Notes: generated by a model from the letters alone, not told the origin. Positions 21,755 to 33,945 are shown, counted from the first letter of the stretch. The stretch: DNA of 64,000 bases from Dipteronia dyeriana (GCA_032871835.1 CM065296.1:6024001-6088000); one strand, 5' to 3'. Translations and numbers: made by a program.

Positions 21755-23474
21755 TGATGTGTGAATTCGTATTTTATAAAAACAATACTCGTAAGTGCAC
21801 GAATCGTAAAGATATCGTATAGCGGCAAGTAATGATCGTTCTCACGAGGACTAGTGATTTACCAGTTAAATCTAATTCTAATTAAAGTTTAACTGAAAAG
21901 TAACGAAAAGATTGTTTGAAGGTTGAATTAAAACTAAAACTAAATCAAATTAAACTAAGAAAGCAATTGAAAAGATTTGGTTGTGGTCAAAGGTGAGAAA
22001 GGCCTAGGTCGTCAATGATCCCCAACTATGAACACTCAATGTAAGGAATTAATTTGCAAACAAAATTCAATCAATTCAGGGGTTCAACTTTATATGTAAT
22101 GTGACTATTACCGTATGATTGTGGGATGAGTCACGTATTCCCAACCACTATTCACCCTTAGTTTATGGTGTGAACAATGATCGAAAACCCGGTAAGAGTA
22201 AGAAATAAGAACCAAATTCTATACTTTGCTTGGTCTATGCTAAAGATAAAATTCATTCATTAAAAAACTCATTAATCAAGGTTAGGTTTGGTCTATACTC
22301 TAACCCAAATTCTTAAATAGTCTTAACCCTAAAATCATGCCAAATAATCATCCACCCTTGGTCTATGGTGTGAATAAATATTAAAACTAATGAGAGTCAA
22401 GCAATTAAGAACAATGAATAAATCAAGAATTGAATTGATGAAATAATATTATTAATCCAAACATGAGCATTCACAAAAGGTTCACATTGATTCCCTGGTT
22501 ATGGAATTAATTACACATCATGAAAATAGAAAGATAAAAGAAAGAAGAGATGAAACCCATTGTGGCCTCAAACAGATTCTTCAAATCTTCAATGTTGAAA
22601 TCTTCCTAGTCTTCAAATCTTTGATGTGTAAAGATGAATGTAAGTTGTGAGGTGATGTATGGTGATGGAGTGGTAGGGTCTGTAGTGGCTTGTGACCTCT
22701 CTTGGCTTCTCTATCTTTTTGAATTGTAAAGAACAGTAAGTATTTATAGGTGACTTTTCCTTGTGAACCCCCAATTATTCTTAGGTTTAGAAAATCCATC
22801 AAGTGGGAAAATAGAATGAAACAAGGAAAGAGAATCCTTTCCTAAATTGGATTTCCTCTTTTGATGTTTGACTCCTTGTTTGAGTTTTGGAAGTTTCTCA
22901 AACATGTTTTGGTCCTCTAAAATCATTAGAATTTGATTTGGAAAGTTTTGAAACAATTTTGGACCAATTCAGAGTGGTTTTCCACCAAATATCCATCAAA
23001 CTGCGGCTTGGATCGCTCTATAAGTCACCACGTTCCAAACCGCTGAATTCTTCTACCATGTACCGCTCTTTAGACTGCTGGGTAGGTCTTATGCATGAAC
23101 GGCGGTCTAGTCCGCGGTTGACTTTTCCAGCACTGACCTTTGGTTATTTAATTGCACATGACCTCTTCTAAGAATATCGTAATTGTGATCTATAAAGTGC
23201 GTCGAAAACTAGACTTTCGGGGCTTTCAATCCATAGGTAGTAGGACATACAATTCAATCAGAGCAGAGAGATATGGGCACCGCAATTTGCTATTCTGTAT
23301 TGGTCTGAAATTCATCTTTTTGCTCATTTTCTCCAAAATAACATCCAACACCTCTTGAATGAAATGTGACCTACACATGCTCAACAAACACATAAAATAC
23401 CTAATTTTATTGAAGAACAAAACACAAATAATAGGAAATGGGGACCTAAAACATGCATAGAAATAGACCGATCA
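21755..23474 (-). mobile_element. Solo LTR of an Athila-like gypsy family
   Basis: It is 1720 bp with TSD TTGCT at 21750-21754 and 23475-23479. On the minus strand it starts TGATCGGTCTATTTC and ends with a diverged form of the ACAACAATCA terminus, matching the LTRs of element A throughout. It is inserted in copia pol. Confidence 0.92.
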
Positions 23475-23479
23475 TTGCT

Positions 23480-23712
23480 TAAGTCTATAAATGGATCTTT
23501 GCAACTTGCAAACCTTTTGCTCTTGATCTGGAGACATGAATCCCTCTGGTTGCATCGTATAGATGCTTTCATCAAGATTGTCATTCATGAATACAGTCTT
23601 GACATCTATTTGCTAAATTTTGTAATCAAAATAGGCAGCAATGGATAAGAGAATCTGAGTAGACTTAAATGTGGCTACTGGTGAGAAGGTTTCTTCATAA
23701 TTGAACCAATCT
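23480..23712 (-). pseudogene. Ty1/copia RT N-terminal fragment
   Basis: It reads WFNYEETFSPVATFKSTQIL, then MQPEGFMSPDQEQKVCKLQ on the minus strand, the conserved RT start of copia elements. Past 23712 the sequence becomes gypsy RT, so integrase, gag and the 5' LTR of this copia element are missing. Confidence 0.85.
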
Positions 23713-24367
23713 CATGAAAGTACTAGGTGCGTTAGTTAGGCCAAAAGGTATTACTAATCATTCATATAGACCATGTTTAGTTTTGTAAGCGGTTTTCCGT
23801 TCATCACCTTCACACATTCTTATTTGATGATATCCAGATTTCAAATCAATCTTTGAAAACGCACAAGAACCATGCAATTCATCTAACATATCATCTAGCC
23901 TAGGGATGAGATGTCTATACTTTACCATGATTATGTGGATGGCTCGACAGTCAACACACATTCTCAAAGATCCATTTTTCTTAGGCACCAACAAAACAAG
24001 AACCACACATGGACTCATGCTTTCACGCACATACCCCTTTTCTATAAGCTCACTTACTTGTTTTGGATTTCCTTGGTCTTTTCGGGGTTGTTCTATATGC
24101 TAGCCTATTTGGTATGCTTGAACTCGGAATGAAATCAGTTTGATGTTCAATTCCTCTATTTGGTGGTAAACCGTTAGGAGCATCTTCAGGAAAGAGATCC
24201 TCATTTTCTTGTAAAAGATCAACAGTAACACTAAACAAACTCATGTCAATTTCGTTAGAAACAATTAAAACGTCCTTGTACATAAATATATGTAAGGGCT
24301 GCCTCATGGTTAATGCTTTCTTCACATCATACATTTTTGCATAAATGCTCATTTTTCTTTCACTCAA
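23713..24367 (-). pseudogene. RT N-terminal part of element F
   Basis: Frame 24367-24050 gives the protease-RT linker (LLQENEDLFPEDAPNGLPP). After a frameshift, 24030-23758 gives RT: SPCVVLVLLVPKKNGSLRMC, then YRHLIPRLDDMLDEL and FSKIDLKSGYHQIRM. A stop follows GLYE, and LVIPFGLTNAPSTFM is still readable up to the break. The catalytic YIDD box would have come next and is missing. Confidence 0.9.
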
Positions 24368-24425
24368 GCCTTCCTTGTTTTCTCTCCCTTTGTGTTTCCC
24401 ATTGCTCTAAATTTTACCACTCAAC

Positions 24426-25145
24426 TCACCTTTTTTTTTTCTCTCTTTCTTGTTCCCTTCTCAAAGTTTCAGCTAATGATGGTTCAAGCTCTTCATATTG
24501 CTGTTTTATGTGCATTTGGTCTACAAAAATTGTCTTTGGAGACAAAGGTCCAAGTTGGTATTTCTGTCCCTCAATGATCAAAGAATAACGGTTTTTAAAC
24601 CCATCATGCATTACCCTTCGATCATATTGCCATGGTCTCCCCAACAATATGTGACCAACATACATAGGTACCATATCACACCAAACCTCATCCTTATATT
24701 TAGCAATTGAAAAAGAAACTAACACTTGTCGATTTACCTTCACAACACCACTATCATTCAACCATTGTAACTTGTACGGTTTTGGATGTTTAATAGTAGG
24801 TAATTTATGTTTCTCCACAAGCAATGTACTTGCCACATTTGTAAAACATCCTCTAACAATAATCACATTATACATCTTGTTAGCAATCAAACAATGACTA
24901 TGAAATAAATTTTCACGTTGCTAACCATGTTCATTATTTTTACTTTGCAAACTAAGTGTGCGTTGTACAACCAAAGTTTCTCCTCTAACATACTCAACAT
25001 CACTAGCATCTTCTAAATGTGGCATGCAATCTTCATCCACTCTCTCACTTTCAAATTCAATTGCCCCATCCCTCATGATCATTGCATTTTTTTTAGGACA
25101 TTCACGTGCCACATGACCATGTCCAAGGCACTTAAAAAACCCTTA
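24426..25145 (-). pseudogene. Zinc knuckle and protease of element F
   Basis: The knuckle reads FKCLGHGHVARECP near 25090-25130, with the first Cys of the CCHC changed to Phe. The protease (24890-24426) reads IIVRGCFTNVAS where relatives have I-I-D-G-G, so the catalytic Asp is lost. HILLGRPWQYDRRVMHDGF is well kept. A stop at about 24921 separates the two parts. Confidence 0.85.
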
Positions 25146-25308
25146 TGCCTCTAGTTTGATTATGTTGATTCTCACCTTTACCCTTGCTGCCTATTTCATT
25201 TTTGCTTTTAGTTTCATTAATTTTAGGCTTAACAATTGGTTTATCATCCTTTTTACTCCAATTCGGTTTCCAAGAAGAAAAAGAAGAACACAAATAAGGT
25301 TTTGAATC

Positions 25309-25821
25309 TTACCTTGTGCCTTTTCTTTTAAGTTGCCTTTCAATCTTCATGGCCACATTCACCATGTCCTCAATCTCCACATAATGTTGCAACTCCACAA
25401 GATCATCAATGTTCTTGTTTAACCCACTAAAAAATAGAGCCATGGTAGCCTCACAGTCCTCCTCCACATTAGCCCTTATCAAGGCTATCTCTATCTTCTT
25501 GTGATATTCTTCTACACTCATGGAACCTTGTGTCAAAGTTTGTAGCCATTGATGCAAACCCCTATAGTAATGGCTAAGGACAAACCTCATCCTCATAATT
25601 TGTTTCAACTCCAACCAAGTTTCTACGGGTCAATCATTTATACTTCTGTCCTTACACAATTGATCCCACCAAATAATAGCATAATCATAAAATTCAACAG
25701 TGGATAGTTTTACCTTTTTCTCTTCGGAGTAGTTATGACATTCAAAGGTCAGCTCCACATTTTGTTTCCATTCTAAATATGCATCCGGATTGTTCTTCCC
25801 TTGAAAACGAGGAATTTTCAT
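25309..25821 (-). pseudogene. gag of element F
   Basis: It is a retrotransposon gag domain in two frames, split by a stop at 25630. Landmarks are MKIPRFQGKNNPDAYLEWKQ, FYDYAIIWWDQL, then FVLSHYYRGLHQWLQTLTQG, VEEYHKKIEIALIRANVEED and MKIERQLKRKG. The N-terminal variable part, upstream on this strand, is degraded. Confidence 0.88.
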
Positions 25822-26744
25822 TTTTGATGTTGTCTATGTTTCGGTCCACACCATCAAAACGTCCTCTCATAGTTTGTCTCCGAGGATAAATATCTTGACC
25901 AATTATGATAGCTTGGCCATCATCCGTGTCTTCTCTACCATCATATTCATCATTGACAAAGACTGGTTATCCTCCACGCCGTGGTTCACCTTACAATTCG
26001 GTAATTTCTTCATCATGTTGTTCTAGATGATCTCTTACATCTCCCATCACTTTGAACATACGTTCAAATTCTTGCTACACTGCTTGAATCATTTGGTCAT
26101 TTGAGGAAGAACTCACTTCTTTCTCTTTGTTAGACATGTTTAAAACCTGAAAAAAAAAAGTTTAAACATGTTTAAAACCTCACAAACACTTCATCACGTG
26201 TTTCACTCAAGAATTGATTCACACCACTCGTGTTTCACACAATTATTTGGTTTTTCCTGATGCTAATCTCACAACTCTTGTTTTTTACCTCTCTTGTTTT
26301 GTTCTTTGGGTACTTAGATTAACTAAGGTCCTTAAACAAACAATTTAGATTATGACAAATTCAATGGAGTGAAATTGGGTAGGTCTAAAAAGTAAACAAA
26401 AGGTAGGCCGATTTAAAGGGGTTTACACAATCTTTATTCAATAACGCAAGCAAAGATTATAACTAAAATATCAATTTCTATCTCAACAAGAATTCTGATT
26501 GTTTAGGTTAAGAAAGCAATACTTAATTAATTCCAAAACCGAAACAAGAAACCATATGAACAAAAAAAAGATTTCTAGAATTTTACAAGAATTCCTTGAC
26601 TCCGTAATTTTTTTATTTTTTATTTTTGCTCTAACCTTAAGAAGCACAACGATTAAGATGAAGAATGAACAACAATTATGATATGGTGCTAAAAGAGGAA
26701 GAGGAAAAGAACAACAAATAAATAGATACGTAAACCTCAAACTT

Positions 26745-26763
26745 GAGCTGTACTCTGATACCA
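26745..26763 (-). other. Primer-binding site of element F (initiator Met tRNA type)
   Basis: On the minus strand TGGTATCAGAGTACAGCTC begins 3 bp after the LTR end. TGGTATCAGAG is complementary to the 3' end of plant initiator Met tRNA. Confidence 0.8.
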
Positions 26764-26766
26764 AAA

Positions 26767-27401
26767 TGATAGAAATCATTAACATAGCAACCATACACCC
26801 CTATAGCTAAATAGCTATGATACATATGGAATGCAAATTGAAACCCTCCAACTAATTGACACAATCTCCATCGTTCAAGATTGAATTAGGAGAAACTATT
26901 CTAATCACTTTATCAATGGAATTTTGACAAAAATAATAATTAGAGCAACACTTTGATTTCCTCAAAACGCCACAAACTATGGAGTTTGATAAGTTTAAAG
27001 AAAAACAATGATTTTTAAGAGTTTTGAACACCACAAACTGAATAAGTTTGATAACTTCCAAATTTCATGCAAGAACTTAAAAATAAAACACTCACAAGTG
27101 CTCAAATAAATTTTATTACTCAAGTCATGTCCTTACAAAGAAAATCAGCCTTGTTTATATAGAACAAAGGCCAAGAAGAAAGTACCAAATGTAATCGCTC
27201 ATTAAATGTGTAACCGCCCACCATCATGACAACTAGACCATGAATGTTGGCCATAAATGATTCAACCTTTGTAACTCTTTTTTTCTAATTAAAGGACACA
27301 TGAAATCACACTTAACAAAATAAAAAGCCTTAAATGTTCAAGTTACAAACCCAACACAATTAAGACCCAAACTAACATGAAATAAGCCCATAAATCCCAC
27401 A
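26767..27401 (-). repeat. 5' LTR of element F
   Basis: The inner end (ATTTCTATCA on the minus strand) is fixed by the primer-binding site. The outer end TGTGGGATTTATGG is inferred from the TG terminus and from the abrupt composition change at 27402. There is no partner LTR for comparison. Confidence 0.6.
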
Positions 27402-28970
27402 GGCAGGCTAAAAGCGATGTCCGTCTTCATGGCCTCAATAAGACTCAGTATTGTACTGGCCGCAACGAAGAACAAGAACTCAATAACCTGAAATGCTATA
27501 GCTATAGCGGGTACAGTTGAATGCAATCTCTCAGACACAAGAAGACTGCCACTAAAGTTGTCTCCTGAAACAACCCCCTTTCCCTACTTCAATAAAAGGT
27601 CTCTCGAGCCAGGAACATCTATTAAGAAAGGGTAGTCTACGAGATTCTGGATAACCGAATAAGCGTGATCCCTTGCCCGCTAGCCCAACTAAAAGGAAAG
27701 GAAAGCTAGCAAGGCTGATAGGAAGGAAAGAGCAGATAAAACTGCAGAAAGATCGGGCGAACTTCTTAGACGAAAGGAAAGCATCGGGACTTGGCCTCCC
27801 ATTAATCATTAATTACCCGATGGAAAGATGGAATCTTGTCCCGCTAAACCAGACAAGCTGGAGGGAATTCTTCACATACTGGATAGGGAATACGAAAAAG
27901 GAAGGGCTGCTGAAGCTAAGATCTGAGTCTTAAGGTCTGCGTCTGAGAAGTCAGATAGGCAAAGAGAAGAGACTCGGACTAGCAACTGGATTTTTTACCT
28001 TGTCTGTAAGACAATCGGAGTGACCGGGGACTTAGCCCTACCCTACTTTAGGAAGAAAGCCCGCATTCGGAGCGAAATTGGATTGGTATCTATTGAGCCG
28101 CATCTGGCGAATAGCTTGTACGGTCTAGTAATTAGGGGGCGGCCGTTCGATCGCCTATGAGACTAGGACCAATAGCTCACAAATGGGTTTGTGCCGCAGG
28201 TGTTGAACGATCTACTCTACACAGGTGTGGGCTTACAGGGCTCGACACTGTCCATGGTGCATCCTGCACTATGGAGACCCCGAGCTCCCTTCGGTACTCA
28301 GAGTCCGCCCCCAGGTTGCCCCTGGGTGGCTCACTTAGTGCATGGCCCATGCCTGCACCGGGGGTGGTGGAGAGCCGACACCAGTTCTCCCCCCTATAAA
28401 GAGCCTTTTAAGGATTTTCAAGTCTGGCAGGAGGAAACATACTATATGCTTGAGCCATCACACCCCCCTCTTTAGTTAAGAAAGTGCCCAGCAACGGGTT
28501 CAAGGTGGGGGATTTAAGGGGGTAGTGTTCCTTCCCATAGGGGTGATGGGGCTCGGGGAAGAGGGGGAACCTCTTTTCCTCCGATACCTCCAAGCCACAA
28601 TTTTTTTTTAAGTTTTTTTGTGATTCCTCACCTCCACCTTTTGACGGAGTTACGAGTTCGTTTGCTAAAGATTCTGGGCATAAGAGTTCTGACGCTCTTG
28701 GCCTTGGCACTTGCTTAGGTGACTTCCCGCCTTTCTTTCTTTCCGATGTTGTCACTAGAGCCGTAAAGATTCCATCTTCTGGGCAGAGCAATTCCTTAAA
28801 ATCTCGATTCACAAGTCAAGTACCAAAAAAGGATGCTAAAATCGGATAAGAAGAAAGAACCTATATTCTGGCCTCCATGGCCACGACCAAAACCATCTTC
28901 AGCTGGATAGGTTAGGCGTCGCAAGGCTGGCTCGAGCTGGGAACGACAAACAGTCAATGCATTTCACTTG
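27402..28970. other. GC-richer island, possible organelle-derived insertion
   Basis: Base composition rises sharply against the AT-rich surroundings. The style resembles plant mitochondrial intergenic DNA, with GGAAAG runs, few AT tracts and GC-rich blocks near 28140-28390. Open frames exist on both strands (28191-28475 plus, 28408-28812 minus), but none matches a protein I recognise. The left edge coincides with the LTR end of F, as if F had inserted into or next to this DNA. The right edge is approximate. The mitochondrial origin is inference. Confidence 0.4.
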
Positions 28971-29477
28971 TCAAAGGAAATGAATGATTTTGCTCTTCCA
29001 AATAAGTATAGAAATAGAAACTCGCCCAGAGCTCGATGATCTACGGCCGAAGACATCGCGCAGTGTTGTTGCTCAACTCGTTGTCTTTGCATGGCTGAAT
29101 GGCCATTTTATTCTTCAAGATGGGCCAAATACTTCATTCGAACAAGGTTGGACTCTTGTCTTCATGATTCAGACTTGCTTGAAGCATGTTGACTATTTTA
29201 GATGTTTCCTGCATTCGTAGGACCTTAACCAGATCTTGACTAATTTACTCGTTCCAAATGCTTTCCATTAAACAAGTTAATGCTTCTTGCATCCTTTTAG
29301 CTTTAGCTCTTGTCATTTGTCCTCTATGAATGGTTAAAGGATCTTTTCCAACCTTAGTCGAATGGTGATCAACTTCCCGGTCCACATCAGTTTGATACAT
29401 CCGAGCAATAATTTTTTTTCCAAGAGTAATGCTAGACGTCCTAATTTTTTTCCTATATTCTTTTCATTTTGTAGGTG
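28971..29477 (-). pseudogene. Possible gypsy pol C-terminal tail
   Basis: On the minus strand near 29400-29240 it reads DPLTIHRGQMTRAKAKRMQE, then LTCLMESIWNE and a stop. This resembles the PMTRAKAK-type tail found after the integrase of some gypsy polyproteins. The rest of the segment is not recognised. Confidence 0.4.
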
Positions 29478-32068
29478 CCTAGGGTTACAGATTGTGCAGC
29501 GAAAGTGTTTTAAAGTTTTTAATGCAATCATAAACTAATCTATTTGTACAGTATAAATGAAAACAATAAGAACAAGATGAAACGATTTCATACCAGCGTT
29601 TGAAGGTGTAGGGAAAATCGCGCAACGGAAGCGTGAAAAATAAAAATTAGGGTTTGGTATAAATAATTTGTTTCCCTTTTTAATAACAAGAACCTTAACC
29701 GTAGGTTAATTGATGTATATAAAAAGTATCATACCTTTTATTTTTATTTTTTTCGTGACGATTGAACTAGTGTCGAATTGAATCCGTAATATCTTCCAAT
29801 CCAATCATGAACTTGAAACACCTAGGAGTGTGGGTTCTCTTTCTTTAAATTGTATACATGAGGATGGAAACAAACAAAATCTTCTTCTTTGTTAGTCACA
29901 ATAATCCTCCAAGAGAAAAACCAAGAACGTCCGGTCACTTGTGAATTATCAATCAATTTGTTTGAAACTCATATGAACCTTGATTCGATGTTGTACACAA
30001 AACCCTTTTGATTCAAAGGATACTAGTGTGTTATCGAAAACAAAAACGTTCCGTCTTTTCTCTATGCTTGGCCAAATTCTTCACACAATGTGTTGGACGA
30101 AGTTTTTTTTTAACAATAAAAAAAACAAATAAAAAACAACTTCTCACACTAAAAACTAAGGCTTGGTCGAAATTTACAACCTATATTTATAGGTTCACAA
30201 ATCCTATTTTTAGGTGGATTTACTTGGTAGGCAAGAATCCTATTTTTAGGTGGATTTACATAGTGACCATGAATCCTTTTCCAAAAAGAATCCTTTTCCA
30301 AAAAGAATTCTTTCCTACACCAAGACTCCTAATCCAACTCATTAGTGTGTTTGTGATCATATCAAAGATTTCCTAATTTGACTAGATAAATAATTCTTTT
30401 TATTTATCTAATTATCAAATATAGTGTTTAATATTAATTATACTACCATCAATAGTATAATATTATGAGACCATTTCCTAATAGGAAAAATATTTTGACT
30501 TTTAATTAAATAATTAATTAATTTCCATTTAATTAAATAATAAAATTAAAAAACAATATATTAAGCTATTTTATATAGCCTTGCTGCCGAACACATATAC
30601 ATGGGCCAATATATATATATATATTTATTAAATCCATTGGACCTTAATAAAAAGTCTACATGTGAACTAGACACATTCTTACAAAAAGAAACAAGTCCAC
30701 ATGCCTTAATACAATTTTAGATGGACTCCTAAACTGGTCTGGTAGAATATATCAAGTGATCCATGCAAGTTCGTGTGGATTGGGGATCTTAGCGGGCTAT
30801 CTAAATTTAAGCTCCAATAGACACAACCTAATCACAATCAACAAATGATTCACTTAGGTCCGATCTACTAATTTTAGTTCATTCCACTAAAGAACTAAAA
30901 TTGAACTCTTAAATAAAGATAGAATAAGTTAATATTTCTCATTCATACCCTAGACAATCTTAATGGAGAAAGTGTACCCTCGTGAAGAATACCAGTAATT
31001 GCCAAGAGCGCATAGACCGCCTATAGCTCTCCAAGTTACAATATTTAATCATATGACCACATTTTGAACTTGGATATTTTGACTTGCCCAGAAGCCATGT
31101 TTCAATAAACATTATTGAAAACTTAACTTTAAGATTTAATATCCAATACTTCAAAACATACATATGATGATATTCTACTCTCATTTAATAAATGGAGCCA
31201 CGATGTCTATATTTAGAAATGAAGTCCTCTATCGATTAACAAATGAATACCACCAAACTATCGAGGATAGATTATGCTATATAATCGTACTCATTGATAG
31301 CTTAAATGATAACACTTGCAACCATAAGTCCATCACTTATCTTAGGATTGAGATAGACTTTCCGATTGTCTTCAAGTGAAAACTTTTATCCATTGACGGT
31401 TCTAGATAAAGTATTTCACTGTGATCCAATTCAATGCACTCAGTGCACTAGATTCTTATGTACAAAGACATCACACTTTGATGATTTTAGACTTATCATA
31501 ACACATTTGATCCCACTTAAATGCTAGCAAAAGAATCTACAACTTTGACAAGATAAATGCGCCCATACATATTTAGATGTATTCAAGACTAACTAAAGAA
31601 TTGTGTCTACCTCATACATATCTAGATGTATGAACAATTCTTCTTTTCTCATAGTCTTTTAACCTTATGATTATTTACTTTAGACGATTATAATAATTAA
31701 ACTATAAATGCTATAAGATTTGTCAAACTAGAAATCACTTTATTAATATGAAAAGATTGTCAAATACATTATTATACTCTTACTATCGAGCATAATCCCA
31801 ACAGAAGGCTTATTCTTTTCGATCTGCTTCCTGATTTGGACAACAATATCTTCTTGGCTATCTCCCAGGATTGGTAACAGTGTGTGGGCATGTCACGGTA
31901 CTCAGAAATAAGGAGGATGGAGAGAATATGAAGAAATTTTTTTCTACCCTAAAAAATATGTAGAACGGTTCTAGGACTTTTTCTTTTCTTTTCTTTTCTC
32001 TTATCTCTTTTCTTTTACGCTAAATTTTGACTCTCAATTTTGAACGTATGTTTGTGTTGTTCGTTTCC
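29478..32068 (-). repeat. Copia LTR fragment, split by a solo LTR
   Basis: The parts 29478-29606 and 31804-32068 match 18605-19010, for example ATTTGTACRGTATAAATG, ATTTCATACCA and ATCTCCCAGGATTG. It is a truncated second copy of the same copia LTR family. Confidence 0.7.
29607..31803 (-). mobile_element. 2.2-kb solo LTR of a Ty1/copia family
   Basis: On the minus strand it starts TGTTGGGATTATGCTCG and ends CGATTTTCCCTACA. The TSD GAAGG lies at 29602-29606 and 31804-31808. The flanks rejoin in register with the uninterrupted LTR copy near 18750. No gag-pol is present in its 2197 bp. Confidence 0.88.
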
Positions 32069-32083
32069 AAAAAAAAAAAAAAA

Positions 32084-32115
<32 letters not shown>

Positions 32116-32116
32116 T
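32069..32116. repeat. Poly-A / AC / AT compound microsatellite
   Basis: A run of about 16 A, then about nine AC units, then about seven AT units. Confidence 0.9.
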
Positions 32117-32117
32117 A

Positions 32118-32440
32118 ATAAAACTAATTAATGAAATCTTTTAAGATATATGATATCTTTAACGATATTAATTAATATGTTTCCTTTTTTATTTGAATTT
32201 AAACTTACCATTAATTCTATACAAAATGAAATACCATTATTTTGATATTACAATTAATATTTTAATTTGTTTTGAAAGATATTAATTTATCATCATTTAT
32301 AATAATAATTAAATTCAAAAACATTTATTTTATGAAATAATCATAGTGTATTTAATGAATATTTAATACATTCTACAACACAAAAAAGAAAAGAAAACTT
32401 AAAGGTTAAAAATAGAAAGATTAAAAAAACCGTAGAAACG
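32118..32440. repeat. AT-rich interspersed repeat, copy 2
   Basis: It shares blocks with copies 1 and 3, such as ACAATTAATATTTTAATTTG and AAGAAAAGAAAACTTAAA, in the same order. Confidence 0.55.
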
Positions 32441-32759
32441 GTGTTTTTTTAATATCTAAATACACCTCAATTTACTCTGAAATACCGTTTCTATAATATG
32501 TTTTTTATATATAAAAACGTTTATTCTAAACATACTTATTGAACTATTCAATTTATTAAAAAAAACTCCATGAAGGTTATTTTCAAGCCTTTTAATAAAA
32601 AATTATTTTTCCATACTTATTTTCTAAAGACATTCCGTCTTTTTTAATATACTCATTTCTGGAAAAAAATAATCATGTGTCACACTCCTCAATGATTCAA
32701 TAATAAAAATGGTGAAGACTTTCACGGAGATGCAAAGAGTAGTGGATTTTTTTTCTTAC
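32441..32759. other. Unassigned AT-rich DNA
   Basis: No gene or element end is seen between repeat copies 2 and 3. Confidence 0.5.
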
Positions 32760-33180
32760 AAATTTTTTTATTAATTACAATTTATAAAGAAAATTATGAG
32801 TGTATTTCATATATTTAGAAAAAGAATCCATCGAGTTAAATGCAATAATTAATGTTTTTAATGTGTTACAATTAATATTTGATTAGATATTATTATTTTA
32901 ATTTTTTGTTATGTTATCATTAATATATTACCGTTAATATTTTAAAAAACATTTACTATTAATTCCATAAAAAATGGATTACCATTAATTTATTATTACA
33001 ATTGATATTTTAATTTGTTTTGAAAAATATTTTTTTATAACCATTTATTAGAATAATTAAAATTCAAAAATATTTATTTTTGAATATAATAATTGTGCAT
33101 TTAAAGCATATTTATGACATTTTAAAAAAACCAAAAAGAAAAGGAAACAAAGAAGTTAAAAATAGAAAAGAAAAAAACCT
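32760..33180. repeat. AT-rich interspersed repeat, copy 3
   Basis: It aligns with 2700-3130 and 14966-15115 in order and orientation, and with copy 2. Confidence 0.6.
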
Positions 33181-33695
33181 GTAAAAAAAAGTATGTGTAA
33201 ATTTCCTTTTAAAACAAAATATGCATGAGAATAGAATTTTAGGGTTTATAAATTAAATTTAATGATTTAATTAGAAGTCAAATTATCAATTTTTAATCTT
33301 AGTGATGAGTGCACTTATCAATTGAAAAATATTAATTTTGACCAATTCAACATTTTAAAACTATTAAATTTGAATAAATTTCTTCAAAAAATTGAATTAA
33401 ATAAATAAAAAAATATTCATGTGGTGTATTAAATACCATGTTTACATCATCTTCTCAATCTTATGTTCGTCTCTCTTCATTCCTTATATTTTTTTTTACA
33501 AATTCCTTTCTCACTCATTTTAATTTTTTTTTCTCTCAAAATCTCCATCTATGTTTCTCAAGATTCTTCTCCCCGTTAATCTTTTCTCTTTTTCAGGGTG
33601 ATGGGCTTGGTGGCTAATGGTCGACGATGTGAATTGGTTCACGGCTGGATGATGTAACTGTCGAGGCGGTGGTTGATTGTCGATTCACCTAACAA

Positions 33696-33698
<3 letters not shown>
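33181..33698. other. Unassigned AT-rich DNA
   Basis: It holds no recognisable gene. A less AT-rich patch near 33595-33690 has no usable reading frame. Confidence 0.45.

Positions 33699-33746
<48 letters not shown>
33699..33746. repeat. TA microsatellite
   Basis: About 24 uninterrupted TA units. Confidence 0.95.
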
Positions 33747-33753
<7 letters not shown>

Positions 33754-33780
33754 CGAACAACGATACATAGTAATTTTATC

Positions 33781-33945
33781 AAATAGACATAACAACTTTT
33801 GCATACCTCCATGGTGTATATGCCCTTTCATCAATGTAGCACAGTTGAGAGTTACCATAACCCGAGTCTTGCTCCTTGGTGTCTAAGTTTACACATAATG
33901 GGTAGCATTTTCTCACACAACCATCTTGCTTGTCTTTATATATAG
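33781..33945 (-). other. Possible 3'-terminal exon of a small Cys-containing protein
   Basis: A minus-strand open stretch of about 55 codons reads KQDGCVRKCYPLCVNL, then SQLCYIDERAYTPWRY and a TGA. Codon use and composition look protein-like and unlike the surrounding AT repeats. It has four Cys (C-x3-C-x3-C, then one more). No start codon, signal sequence or upstream exon was found, so it may be a gene relic. I do not recognise the family. Confidence 0.25.

Larger units (their letters stand above)
23713..27401 (-). mobile_element. Element F: 5' half of a Ty3/gypsy retrotransposon
   Basis: On the minus strand it has a 5' LTR (27401-26767), an initiator-Met-type primer-binding site, a leader of about 900 bp without clear coding (26744-25822), gag, zinc knuckle, protease and the start of RT. 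It stops in RT at 23713. The 3' half and 3' LTR are absent. The junction with copia RT shows a deletion that fused two elements in the same orientation. Confidence 0.85.

Noticed and set aside
22887..23171. 94-codon plus-strand frame, also seen in part on the other strand at 57753-57938
   Set aside because: It lies in the Athila-like LTR, opposite to the direction of transcription, and reflects LTR homology only.
24313..24588. Plus-strand Phe/Ser-rich frame resembling a membrane peptide
   Set aside because: It is the reverse strand of the protease-RT linker of element F, whose minus-strand reading matches gypsy sequence.
28191..28475. 94-codon frame in the GC-rich island as a host gene
   Set aside because: No domain, signal peptide or intron signal is visible, and overlapping frames of similar length exist on both strands, as expected in GC-richer DNA.
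30008..30376. 122-codon frame in the 2.2-kb solo LTR
   Set aside because: It spans an LTR with clear termini and TSD, has low-complexity translation and no known domain.
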